Shown here in pieces: positions 54,297 through 62,579 of a stretch of DNA of 64,000 bases. The notes under the pieces were generated by a model. That model was not told the DNA's origin, searched no databases, and was given only the letters and a program-made list of their open reading frames with translations. Where the stretch lies: the NCBI GenBank assembly GCA_021776685.1, contig JAJFFJ010000132.1:1-64000 (forward strand), read 5' to 3'. A program made the position numbers and the translations under genes. The DNA comes from Alphaproteobacteria bacterium (GTDB taxonomy: Bacteria; Pseudomonadota; Alphaproteobacteria; Bin65). Position 1 is the stretch's first letter. Each line of letters opens with the position of its first letter.

Positions 54297-55080
54297 ATCG
54301 AGATACTCCGCCGGCCACTTCAAGCGAGGCGCCGGTGATATAGCTGGCTGCCGGTGATGCAAGAAAGGCGACCGCCGCCGCGGCCTCCTCCGGCACACCC
54401 AGGCGGCCCAGGGGGATGTTCTTTTGCTTTGCCAACGCCGCGTACCAGTCTTCGCGGCTCTGGGACGCATCTTCGCGCGCCTCATACCGCCGCTGCCACT
54501 GGCCGGAATCGACCAGTCCCACCAGGATCGAGTTGACACGAACTGAATCAGACGCGAACTCGATGCTCAGCGACTTGACCAGATTCTGGACACCGGCACG
54601 CAAGGACGCGGTGCACACCATGTGCGGCTCCGGTTGTCGCGCAAGCAATGAGTTGACCACGACGATGCTCGGGGCCGCGCTGTCACGAAGCGCCGGCAAG
54701 AATGCGCGCGTGGGGCGGATGACGCTGAAATACTTGAGCTCAAATTCCTCACGCCAGGCATCGTCGTCAGTATTTTCGAAGGTGCTGACCCGCCCCTGCC
54801 CGGCATTGTTGATCAGAATGTCCAGGCCGCCGAACTTGGCAACTACCTGATCGCGGAACGCCGCCACCTGGGCTTCGTCGAGCACATCGCAAGCATGGGC
54901 GGCGACAGCATCGCCAAAGGCATCCGTCAGTGGCGCCAGCGCCTCCTTCAGCCTGTCGGGATTACGGCCACAGAACGCCACCCGAGCGCCGTCCTCGAGC
55001 ATCAATCGGACAGTGGCCAGCCCAATTCCGGAAGAGCCGCCTGTCACAGCGACCCGCTTACCTGTCAATCCCAGGTCCAA
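54289..55080 (-). CDS. SDR-fold protein lacking the Tyr-Lys catalytic pair
   Basis: A 263-residue short-chain dehydrogenase-like protein. The NAD(P)-binding motif TGGSSGIGLA and the NNAG motif are intact. Where SDRs have YxxxK, the sequence reads PHMVCTASLRAGVQNLVKSL, so neither Tyr nor Lys is present at the aligned positions. The C-terminus keeps the usual RLGVPEEAAAAVAFLASPAA. It may be a non-classical reductase or a binding protein. It overlaps the TPP enzyme gene. Confidence 0.85.
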   Translation of the reverse strand: MDLGLTGKRVAVTGGSSGIGLATVRLMLEDGARVAFCGRNPDRLKEALAPLTDAFGDAVAAHACDVLDEAQVAAFRDQVVAKFGGLDILINNAGQGRVSTFENTDDDAWREEFELKYFSVIRPTRAFLPALRDSAAPSIVVVNSLLARQPEPHMVCTASLRAGVQNLVKSLSIEFASDSVRVNSILVGLVDSGQWQRRYEAREDASQSREDWYAALAKQKNIPLGRLGVPEEAAAAVAFLASPAASYITGASLEVAGGVSRFA

Positions 55081-55098
55081 TGTGCCCCCCTTCCCGCG

Positions 55099-55902
55099 TC
55101 AGGCCGACTTGCGGGCGCCGGCATAGCCCAGCCACGACGAAATTTCCTTCGCCGCCGCCAACACCGCATCCAGAATCTCTGTTTCCAGCAGGTCAGCGGA
55201 TGCACTGGCTTCCGGCGTTGACACGTTCACGGCACCGATCACCCCGCCGCTGGCGTCGAACAGCGGCGCGGCTACACTGGCGATACCGGCCTCGAAGGCA
55301 GCGCGGCTGACCACATAGCCATGGTGGCGGTCGGAGTCTAGCTTCTGACGCAATGCGGCCAAAGAGACTGCCGTCTGGGATGTGAACGAGGTGAACTCTG
55401 CTCCTTCATGGAGACGCGCCACTTCATCCGGTGGCAGAAAGGCAAGTATCGCCCGCCCCATGCTGGCGGCATAGGCCGGCAGGCGGGCGCCGACCTGAAT
55501 ATTGCTGGTCAGTGTGCGGTTTGCGGCACAGCGCACCAGATAAACCACGTCCCGACCATCAAGCACGCCGAGATGAGCAGAGCATCCGGTTTCGTCGCGG
55601 AGAAGATTGAGACGCGGCTGCGCAACCTCCACCAGTTCCTGGGACGCCAGAAAGCCGAAGCCCAGGTCCAGCACCCTTGGTCCGAGGCGATAGGTCTTGG
55701 TCGGCTCGTCCCGCTGCAGATAGCCCAAGTCCACGAGGGTGTGCACCAGGCGAAACGCGGAAGAACGGGAGATGCCTATTTCCCGGCTGAGATCAACCAG
55801 GGACAGCGCCGGACGGTCGGCGGAGAACGCCTCCAGCAGCGCAAGTCCGCGGCTGAGCGCGGGCACCATATAGCGGTCATCGCTGGCCGGGGATTCTGTC
55901 AT
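55099..55902 (-). CDS. IclR family transcriptional regulator
   Basis: A 267-residue IclR-type regulator. A winged helix-turn-helix covers residues ~10-75 (LSRGLALLEAFSADRPALSL, EIGISRSSAFRLVHTLVDLG) and the effector domain follows (VGARLPAYAASMGRAILAFL). IclR proteins commonly control aromatic catabolic operons in response to a pathway intermediate. Being inside the operon it may autoregulate; a matching palindrome lies at 61104-61124. Confidence 0.92.
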   Translation of the reverse strand: MTESPASDDRYMVPALSRGLALLEAFSADRPALSLVDLSREIGISRSSAFRLVHTLVDLGYLQRDEPTKTYRLGPRVLDLGFGFLASQELVEVAQPRLNLLRDETGCSAHLGVLDGRDVVYLVRCAANRTLTSNIQVGARLPAYAASMGRAILAFLPPDEVARLHEGAEFTSFTSQTAVSLAALRQKLDSDRHHGYVVSRAAFEAGIASVAAPLFDASGGVIGAVNVSTPEASASADLLETEILDAVLAAAKEISSWLGYAGARKSA

Positions 55903-56720
55903 TCCGTGCCTGTGCCCGGAAGGCCGGCCAGGAACTCATCCAAAAGGGCGTTGAATTCCTCCGGGGTCTCCGTATAGGGCAGATGGCCGGCGCCCTGGAT
56001 GCCCCGGTAGGGCGCGCCAATAAATTCAGCAATCGCCTGGTTCGATTCCGGCGGTGTTACCACATCTTCATCACCGCAGATCACCAGTGCCGGCTGGGTG
56101 CAGCCTTCCAGATTGGCGTATATATCGCCGTTGGCCAGCATGCGTGCGGCCTGGGCGTAGCCGTCCAGGCGGATCTGCGACATGACCGCAACGATCTCCT
56201 CAAATCCCTGATCGGTGGCGCGGCTGCCACACAAGCGCCGCCCCCGCTGGCGGGCAAATTCCTCCGCGCCCAGCTCGCCTAAGGGATCGAGCCGCGCCGC
56301 CACTGTAGCCGCACGTTCGGTCTCGCTTTTCTGACCATAACCGCCGGCCGCATCCGACAGGAGCATGGAGCGTACGAGCGCAGGATGATGTTTGGCGATT
56401 GACGAGATCATCAGCGCACCCAGGGAGTTGCCACAAAAATGCGCCGCGGAGACACCCAATTTGTCGAGCAGGCCGGCCATGGCATCAGCGTAATCCTTGG
56501 TCGGCGGCGACTCGCCCACCAGATCACCTGATCCGCCGTAGCCCGGCGCGTCCCATCCAATCACCCGGTATCGGTCTGCAAAGGCGTCATACTGGTGGGA
56601 CCATCCCTGTGATCCGGAGCCGATGCCATGAAGCAGCACCAGTGCTGGGCCGCTGCCAGCTTCCCGCCATGCCAGACGCAGGCCGTTCGCCTCGGTCGTT
56701 TGAAGTTCGGGCAATGACAT
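55899..56720 (-). CDS. Alpha/beta hydrolase
   Basis: A 273-residue alpha/beta hydrolase with the oxyanion HG motif LVLLHGIGSGS, nucleophile Ser in FCGNSLGALMI near residue 97, acid Asp in GDEDVVTPPE near residue 215 and His in GAGHLPYTETPEEF near residue 247. It is similar in layout to 3-oxoadipate enol-lactonase and meta-cleavage product hydrolases. It overlaps the IclR gene by 4 bp. Confidence 0.88.
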   Translation of the reverse strand: MSLPELQTTEANGLRLAWREAGSGPALVLLHGIGSGSQGWSHQYDAFADRYRVIGWDAPGYGGSGDLVGESPPTKDYADAMAGLLDKLGVSAAHFCGNSLGALMISSIAKHHPALVRSMLLSDAAGGYGQKSETERAATVAARLDPLGELGAEEFARQRGRRLCGSRATDQGFEEIVAVMSQIRLDGYAQAARMLANGDIYANLEGCTQPALVICGDEDVVTPPESNQAIAEFIGAPYRGIQGAGHLPYTETPEEFNALLDEFLAGLPGTGTE

Positions 56721-56740
56721 TCAGGCCTCCAGAAAAAGCG

Positions 56741-57511
56741 CTAGTTGAAAACAAACCCGCCGTTCACCGGCAGGATCTGGCCAGTAACGAAACTGGCGGT
56801 GTCAGACAGCAAATGGACCACCGTGCCGGTGATATCGTCAGGATGTTGCTCCCGCTGAATAGCGCGGCCATTGACATATTGGTCGTGCCGTTCCTGGGGC
56901 ACATATTCGGTCGCCTCAACCAGGGTCAGCCCCGGCGCAATGGCATTGACGGCCACATTGTCCGGCCCCATCTCCCGCGCCAGCGATCGGGTCATAGAGA
57001 TGACAGCACCCTTGCTGCTGACATAGTGGAGCAGATTGGGCGCACCCCAGAGCGCGGTGTCAGACGCCACATTGACGATACTGGCGCCACCGGTTCTGGC
57101 CGCCCCTTTCCGAAGCCATGGCGCGGCGGCCCTGGTCATCAGCCAAGTGCCGCGGACGTTCACCCGCATCACCCGGTCCCATGTGGCGATGTCGATCTCC
57201 TCAAAGGTCTTGCCGCCAATACCAGTGGCAATGGCGCCATTGTTGACCAACCCGTCAATCCGCCCAAACCGCTTGCCGATCTTCGCTGCAGCCTCGCTGA
57301 CACTCTTGGGCTTTCCAAGGTCCAGCGGCACGAAGGCCGCGATCGCGCCAGTGGCCTTGAGGGCGCGAACGGTTGCCCGCCCCCATTTCTCGTTAATCTC
57401 GGCAACGACAATGGCTTCAGCGCCCGCACCAGCGCACGCCTCCGCAAAGGCGCGGCCGAGCCCCCGCCCGGAACCGGTGACCACCACCACCTTGCCGGCA
57501 AGATCGGACAA
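56741..57511 (-). CDS. Short-chain dehydrogenase/reductase
   Basis: A 256-residue classical SDR with TGSGRGLGRAF at the N-terminus, NNGAIATG, catalytic Ser-Tyr-Lys (Ser in VNVASDTAL, YVSSK in LHYVSSKGAVISM) and the C-terminal LLSDTASFVTGQILPVNGG. It probably oxidises or reduces an alcohol or dihydrodiol in the same pathway as the Rieske oxygenase, 3 bp upstream of it. Confidence 0.9.
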   Translation of the reverse strand: MSDLAGKVVVVTGSGRGLGRAFAEACAGAGAEAIVVAEINEKWGRATVRALKATGAIAAFVPLDLGKPKSVSEAAAKIGKRFGRIDGLVNNGAIATGIGGKTFEEIDIATWDRVMRVNVRGTWLMTRAAAPWLRKGAARTGGASIVNVASDTALWGAPNLLHYVSSKGAVISMTRSLAREMGPDNVAVNAIAPGLTLVEATEYVPQERHDQYVNGRAIQREQHPDDITGTVVHLLSDTASFVTGQILPVNGGFVFN

Positions 57512-57514
57512 GGA

Positions 57515-58528
57515 CTATTCCGCAGCGACGGCGGCGGGCGTCGTCGACTTCAGATGATCACGGGCGCGCTTCTGCAGTACCCGCCGCAATTGGGTCACGC
57601 CGATATCATGCTGATAGAGCATCTCGGATTCCGGTTGCTCCATCTGTTCGATAACCACGCGGTCCTGCTCCAGCACATTCCAGTGCCGTTCTTCCAGCCG
57701 GCTCTTGTACATGAAGCGCCACAGGTCGCGTTCCCAACCCTCGACCTGGCGCATCCGCCAGAAAAAGACCTGGTGGCTATTCTCGTCGATGGGCGTGACA
57801 AAACCGATGATGCGGAACATGCCGCCCGGCCCGGCGCCATTGGGATAAGGCAGATCGAGGCGCACCCAATCAGCACCGGTGTAGCTGTATTCGGTCCAGT
57901 CGAAATTCTCGCCGATCTGACCCTTGCGTTTGACGATGAAGCCGTCGTCGGTCTTCTCAATCTCCATCTCGTCCTGCGCCTTGCCATAGGCAAGCGTGTA
58001 ACTCTCCGCATGCAGGTAACTTCCATGCATGGGATCCAACAGGTTATCCATGGCATGCAGGTGGGAGCCCACCCACGGACCAGTGCAGATGAAATAGGAC
58101 CAGGCGGGATCATCAAATTCTTCGGGAAGTTCAACCTCGCCCGGAGCATCTTCGTCGCCAAACCAGGCGAAGACGCAGCCGCCTTTGACCACGGACGGAT
58201 AGGTCCGCACGCCCTTCATGCCTTCCAGCTGGCAACCCGGATAGGCAGGCACGCTGTCAATAATGCCTTCACAGGTGATTTGAATGCCGTGATAGGGACA
58301 GGTCACCATCCCGTCGATGACATGCCCCTGGGAGAGCGCGGCGCCGCGGTGGGGACACCGGTCATACTGGACATGGATCTGGTCCTTGTCGTCCCGCCAC
58401 AGCACCAGGCGCTGGCCCAGGCGGGTAATCCCCACGGGGGCATCCTTGACCCAGTTGGCAGGCAGCAAGGCATACCACTGGTTTGGCAGGCCGACCTTGA
58501 GGGCGTCTTCAGCAGTTTGAGCAGACAT
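57515..58528 (-). CDS. Rieske non-heme iron oxygenase, catalytic subunit
   Basis: A 337-residue Rieske oxygenase. The Rieske ligands are CPHRGAALSQGHVIDG and CPYHG near residues 59-80. The mononuclear iron site is DNLLDPMHGSYLHA near residue 160. Length and single-subunit layout resemble VanA/phthalate-type monooxygenases and O-demethylases. No reductase or ferredoxin gene is visible in this operon. AGGGGAG precedes the start. Confidence 0.9.
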   Translation of the reverse strand: MSAQTAEDALKVGLPNQWYALLPANWVKDAPVGITRLGQRLVLWRDDKDQIHVQYDRCPHRGAALSQGHVIDGMVTCPYHGIQITCEGIIDSVPAYPGCQLEGMKGVRTYPSVVKGGCVFAWFGDEDAPGEVELPEEFDDPAWSYFICTGPWVGSHLHAMDNLLDPMHGSYLHAESYTLAYGKAQDEMEIEKTDDGFIVKRKGQIGENFDWTEYSYTGADWVRLDLPYPNGAGPGGMFRIIGFVTPIDENSHQVFFWRMRQVEGWERDLWRFMYKSRLEERHWNVLEQDRVVIEQMEQPESEMLYQHDIGVTQLRRVLQKRARDHLKSTTPAAVAAE

Positions 58529-58541
58529 CGATCACTCCCCT

Positions 58542-59090
58542 CTATTTGGGCCGTTTGACGCTGGCCAACGGATGATCCGACGGATAGGTGGGCGTCTGGG
58601 GCTTGGGGGTACCAAGCATGACGCACATCAGCGCCTCCTCGTCCCACTCATTCACCAGTCCGCGATAGATGCCCGCCGGGACGGAAATCAGATCGCGTTC
58701 GCCGACCACGGTTTCCCAGGTTTCGCCCTTGTCCTCGAAAAACAACCGCACCTTGCCGCGCAGCATGAAGAAAACTTCCTCCACGTCATCGTGCACATGC
58801 AGCGGACCCTCGCAGCCCGGCGGCAGGACCATTGTCGAGAACGTAAAATGTTCCGACGGCACAGTGTTGCCGTCGCTTTTGACGCCGGTCGCGCCGGTTC
58901 CCATGTAACGCATCTGGGCGCGGCGGTATTTTGGGTCGAAGTCCGCCTGAAACTTGAGCGCGTCCCAGTCGTAGGTACGAGAATCGTAGCGCGCGATCCG
59001 CGGCTTCAATTGCTCCTCCAGCGATCCGGCGTCTCGTGCTTCCTGTTGGGCTTCTTGGGCCTTCGCCATTTGCGGCGCATCATCAGGCAT
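58542..59090 (-). CDS. Cupin-domain protein
   Basis: A 182-residue protein with a cupin core: GPLHVHDDVEEVFFMLRGKV near residue 95 carries metal-binding His, His and Glu, and the second motif YRGLVNEWD lacks a clear His. The N-terminus is a charged helix. Cupins of this kind in aromatic operons act as dioxygenases or isomerases. It lies 13 bp upstream of the Rieske gene. Confidence 0.85.
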   Translation of the reverse strand: MPDDAPQMAKAQEAQQEARDAGSLEEQLKPRIARYDSRTYDWDALKFQADFDPKYRRAQMRYMGTGATGVKSDGNTVPSEHFTFSTMVLPPGCEGPLHVHDDVEEVFFMLRGKVRLFFEDKGETWETVVGERDLISVPAGIYRGLVNEWDEEALMCVMLGTPKPQTPTYPSDHPLASVKRPK

Positions 59091-59101
59091 GGTCGGTCTC
59101 C

Positions 59102-60001
59102 TTAGTTATTCACGTCGCCGAACTTGCGTTTCGGCATGTATCGCAGCACCCAACGCTCCGCCAAGATCACCAGGCAGTAGGAGAGGATGCCAATCATGGT
59201 CAGGATTATGATGGTCGAGAACACGGCGCCGGCGTTGCCGCCCGCCTCCCCCTGCACCAGCAGATAGCCAAGCCCGGTGTTGCCGCCGACAAATTCGCCA
59301 ACGGTGACACCGATGACTGCCAGGGTCGCGCCAATGCGCAGGCCGGAAAACAATGCCGGCATCGACGCCGGAAACTCGATCTTCCAGAAAATCTGCCATC
59401 GGCTCGCGTTAAACGAACGCGCCAGGCTGACCATGGCCGGATCGACGCCCCGGACAGCGGTCAACACGTTGATCAGGATCGGGAAGAAGACGATCAGCAC
59501 CGTCACCAATATCTTCGGCGTTTCGTTGTAGCCGAACCAGAGGATGAACAGCGGCGCGAAGGCCACCTTTGGCGCGATCTGCAGAGCCAGGATGTAAGGC
59601 GAGGCAACGATCTCCGCCGTGGGCGACATGCCGAACAGATAGCCGATCAACGCCCCCAAGAGCGAGCCGAGCACAAAGCCGATGATGACAGACAGGCATG
59701 TGTTCCATGTGTGCCGAAGCAATTCACTCTCCGCCCACATGTGGACGGTTTCTTCCCAGATTTTCGACAGGCGCGGGAAAATGAAGGGCTCCACTTCCAG
59801 GATCTTCAGGCCCCATTCCCAGAAAACAAACACCACGGTGAAGATCAGGGCGCTCAGCACCCAGTTGTGGGACATGCCGCGGAAAATAAAGTTCCAGCTC
59901 CACTGACGCGCCTTGGCATCTTCCAGAGTCACGGGTTCATGCCCGGTCAGATAGGGAGCAGGCGCACAAGGCGCGCAGGGAGCGGCGTCACGTTGGCTCA
60001 T
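59102..60001 (-). CDS. SsuC/TauC-type ABC transporter permease
   Basis: A 299-residue membrane protein with about six helices and the EAA loop in LARSFNASRWQIFWKIEFPA. Its N-terminus is ~50 residues of soluble sequence with a Cys/Pro-rich stretch (CAPCAPAPYLTG). It overlaps the ATPase gene by 4 bp. The family carries sulfonates, taurine, nitrate, phthalate or pyrimidines. Confidence 0.88.
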   Translation of the reverse strand: MSQRDAAPCAPCAPAPYLTGHEPVTLEDAKARQWSWNFIFRGMSHNWVLSALIFTVVFVFWEWGLKILEVEPFIFPRLSKIWEETVHMWAESELLRHTWNTCLSVIIGFVLGSLLGALIGYLFGMSPTAEIVASPYILALQIAPKVAFAPLFILWFGYNETPKILVTVLIVFFPILINVLTAVRGVDPAMVSLARSFNASRWQIFWKIEFPASMPALFSGLRIGATLAVIGVTVGEFVGGNTGLGYLLVQGEAGGNAGAVFSTIIILTMIGILSYCLVILAERWVLRYMPKRKFGDVNN

Positions 60002-60795
60002 GCCGCCATCTCCTCCGCCGTCTTGCTGATATCGAGCAGGCTCATCAGCTCCGCCATCATCGGCCCGATGCGCTCATGCTGCCGGCGCTTCATGGGATCG
60101 TTGCGATCAGGGATATCAACGATGATTTCCCTGATGATGCGGCCAGGCCGGCGTGACATCACCAGCACCCGGTCCGACAGCGCCAAGGCCTCAACAAGAT
60201 CATGGGTGATCAGGAAGGCGGTCTTCTTTTCTTCCTGAAGAGTCCGCGCCAGATCCGCCTGCAGCACCATCTTCGTCTGGGCATCCAGGGCGCTGAAGGG
60301 TTCGTCCAGGAGCAGAACATCGGGATCCATCATCATGGTCCGGGCCAGCGCCGCGCGCTGGCGCATGCCGCCTGACAGCTCGTGCGGATAGTGATTGGCA
60401 AAGCCGTCCAGATGGTAGAGGCCGAGGAAATGCATCGCCCGGTCCCGGCGTTCGCCCGCAGACAGGCCACGGATTTCCTGGCCAAACTCCACATTCTTGC
60501 GAATGGTCCGCCAGGGCAGCAGCAGGTCTTTCTGCAGCATGAACGCAACATGCTCGCTGGGTCCGTCAACCGGCTGACCATCAACGAAGACATTGCCGCC
60601 CGAGGGCCGGTCCAGACCCGAACCGAGATTGAGCAAGGTGCTCTTGCCACAGCCACTGGGGCCGATCAGCGACACCACCTCGCCATCTTCGACCGCAACA
60701 TCCACATCCTTGATGGCCTGCACGCCTTCGCTGTCGCGGCGGCCGCGCACCGGCGGGAAATATTTGGAAACCTTGTCGAATTGAAGCCGGATCAC
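59998..60795 (-). CDS. SsuB/TauB-type ABC transporter ATP-binding protein
   Basis: A 265-residue ABC ATPase with Walker A GPSGCGKST, Q-loop FMLQKDLLLPWRT, signature LSGGMRQRAALARTM, Walker B VLLLDEPFSALD and H-loop LITHDLVEALA. It pairs with the following permease. No periplasmic binding-protein gene is present between 51820 and the window end. Confidence 0.9.
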   Translation of the reverse strand: MIRLQFDKVSKYFPPVRGRRDSEGVQAIKDVDVAVEDGEVVSLIGPSGCGKSTLLNLGSGLDRPSGGNVFVDGQPVDGPSEHVAFMLQKDLLLPWRTIRKNVEFGQEIRGLSAGERRDRAMHFLGLYHLDGFANHYPHELSGGMRQRAALARTMMMDPDVLLLDEPFSALDAQTKMVLQADLARTLQEEKKTAFLITHDLVEALALSDRVLVMSRRPGRIIREIIVDIPDRNDPMKRRQHERIGPMMAELMSLLDISKTAEEMAA

Positions 60796-60799
60796 AGGA

Positions 60800-61042
60800 T
60801 CACGCGCCCAGCCGAGCGATTTCGGTCTTGAAAGAGTCAGAGGTCCATTGGGCGCCGTCCGGTGCTTTCACCTTGGCGGTATTCAGCCCGGCCACAATTT
60901 CGTCAAGGCCATGGATGCCTTCATCAAACAGCGCCTCAAGGGCATCGCCGAGCGCCTTTGTATACGCCGTCTCTATCCAATCCCGGCATTGGTGAGCATA
61001 GTCCAAACCATCCAGAGGATGGGTCATACGGGGGCTTGTCAT
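60800..61042 (-). CDS. Small helical protein (recombinase-like helix-turn-helix type)
   Basis: An 80-residue protein, mostly helical (MTHPLDGLDYAHQCRDWIET, ALFDEGIHGLDEIVAGLNTA), ending with APDGAQWTSDSFKTEIARLG. The last part resembles the recombinase-like helix-turn-helix domain found as a small separate gene beside Rieske-oxygenase operons. It is the first gene of the operon, 4 bp before the ATPase. It may bind DNA or serve as a protein partner; undetermined. Confidence 0.65.
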   Translation of the reverse strand: MTSPRMTHPLDGLDYAHQCRDWIETAYTKALGDALEALFDEGIHGLDEIVAGLNTAKVKAPDGAQWTSDSFKTEIARLGA

Positions 61043-61103
61043 GGTGAAATTCCCTCGCGCTCCGGCAAAGCCTGCATTCGCGGCTTGCCTTTTGTTGTTT
61101 AGA

Positions 61104-61124
61104 ATACAAAACATTGTTTTGTAT
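61104..61124. promoter_or_regulatory. Perfect 21-bp palindrome, candidate IclR operator
   Basis: ATACAAAACA and TGTTTTGTAT are perfect complements around one central base. It lies in the 209-bp divergent region between the catabolic operon and the molybdenum hydroxylase operon, 62 bp from one start codon and 128 bp from the other, and is strikingly AT-rich for this window. Placement suits joint control of both operons. Confidence 0.7.
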
Positions 61125-61251
61125 ATGCACCACTTTAGAATCTTGTTATAGACGGAGTCAACCGCGATAACCTGACCACGGCCCAATCTGGGCATGACGG
61201 CCAGGCACAACGTTCCGGCTAAACCGGACACCAGCGGAAGGACAATCCGGC

Positions 61252-62070
61252 GTGTATTATGCGTCCCATCAGGCGATCCAGCCATTTTCATTGCACCGAC
61301 CTGCAACCGCACAAGCGGCCGTGGCCGCCAGAACGGAGAATGACGATGCCAGCTATCTGGCCGGCGGCGTCGATCTTATCCCGGCGATGCGTGCGGGCGC
61401 CCGCCCGGCCCATCTGATCTGGCTGAAAGACATTCCCGGCCTGGCTGACATCGTGCGTGAGGGCGACATGCTTCGCATCGGTGCCGCGGCCACCTACCGG
61501 CAGGTCGAGGTCGATCCGATCGTGCAAGGATTGCTGCCGGGCCTTTCCGATGTCTGGACCGAAGTCGCCAACATCCGCGTGCGCCTGGCCGGCTCCATTG
61601 GTGGCAACATCATGATGGGAAATCCGGCCTATGACGCCCTGCCCGCGATGATCGCCCTCGGCGCAAAGCTGGGATTCGCCGTGGCCGACGGTGTGGCGAC
61701 GGTTGACGCCGGCGAAGCCATACCGCCGGGCGCCTTGCTGATGGACATCCAGATCCCCCTCGGCAGCGATATCCGTTTCTCCATGGACAGAACCCTGAAA
61801 CCCACGATCAGCCTCGCGCTGTCCGTCCGGCAAACTAGCGGCGGATGGACGGCGCGGGCGGCTGTGGGCTGCGCCCATGAGCAGGCATGGGGCGCTGACG
61901 TCGGCACTGTGGACGACCTGGCACAACTCGCTGCCGGTGCAGAGCAACTCGCCCGGCGATTCACCGAGGCGATGCCCGAGCCTCTGTCAAACCACAACGG
62001 AAGTGCTGCCTATCGACGGCGCATGGCCGGCGTGCTGCTGGCCCGCCAACTGAAAGAGCTTGCCGCATGA
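61252..62070 (+). CDS. Molybdenum hydroxylase FAD-binding subunit (second cluster)
   Basis: A 272-residue FAD-binding subunit starting at GTG behind GGAAGGACA. The two FAD motifs are AGGVDLIPAMRAG near residue 37 and AGSIGGNIMMGNPAYDALP near residue 112. It leads a second xanthine-oxidase-family operon, here in the order FAD, Fe-S, Mo. It overlaps the Fe-S gene by 4 bp. Confidence 0.9.
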   Translation: MYYASHQAIQPFSLHRPATAQAAVAARTENDDASYLAGGVDLIPAMRAGARPAHLIWLKDIPGLADIVREGDMLRIGAAATYRQVEVDPIVQGLLPGLSDVWTEVANIRVRLAGSIGGNIMMGNPAYDALPAMIALGAKLGFAVADGVATVDAGEAIPPGALLMDIQIPLGSDIRFSMDRTLKPTISLALSVRQTSGGWTARAAVGCAHEQAWGADVGTVDDLAQLAAGAEQLARRFTEAMPEPLSNHNGSAAYRRRMAGVLLARQLKELAA

Positions 62071-62579
62071 GTGCCGCGACCGCAGATGCCACCCTCCCTT
62101 TGTCGCTGACCGTCAACGGCACTGCCTGGCAGGGCGACGTTCCTCCAAACCTGATGCTGGCCGACCTACTGCGCGACGACCTGCGATTTACCGGCGTCAA
62201 GATCGCCTGCGACCAGGCTGTGTGTGGCGCCTGCACCGTGCTGGTGGATGGCGTTCCGACCGCGGCCTGCAGCACCTTCGCCTTCATGGCCGAGGGCACG
62301 CAGGTTGAGACCATCGAAGGACAGGCCAAGGATGGCGTGCTCAGCGCCGTACAGGCCGCCTTCAAACACAACAGCGCTTTCCAATGCGGCTTCTGCACGC
62401 CGGGACTGGTCCTGCTGGCAACCGCCTTGCTGCGCGACAATCCCCAGCCGGATCGTGCCACCATCCGCGAGTGGTTGAGTGCCAACATTTGCCGCTGCAC
62501 CGGCTATCAGATGATCATCGAGGCGGTGGAGGACGCCGCCGCGCGAATGGCCGCCGGCCCCACGGGAGACAGCGCATGA
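62067..62579 (+). CDS. Molybdenum hydroxylase 2Fe-2S subunit (second cluster)
   Basis: A 170-residue protein with all eight cluster Cys: CDQAVCGACTVLVDG...C near residues 50-70, and CGFCTPGLVL plus [11 protein letters not shown] near residues 110-148. It overlaps the large-subunit gene by 4 bp. Confidence 0.93.
   Translation: MSAATADATLPLSLTVNGTAWQGDVPPNLMLADLLRDDLRFTGVKIACDQAVCGACTVLVDGVPTAACSTFAFMAEGTQVETIEGQAKDGVLSAVQAAFKHNSAFQCGFCTPGLVLLATALLRDNPQPDRATIREWLSANICRCTGYQMIIEAVEDAAARMAAGPTGDSA

Noticed and set aside
52647-54539. A longer start for the ThDP enzyme at 54539
   Set aside because: The extra 81 residues are antisense-frame, Arg/Pro-rich sequence within the SDR gene; the family N-terminus begins at the TTG at 54296.
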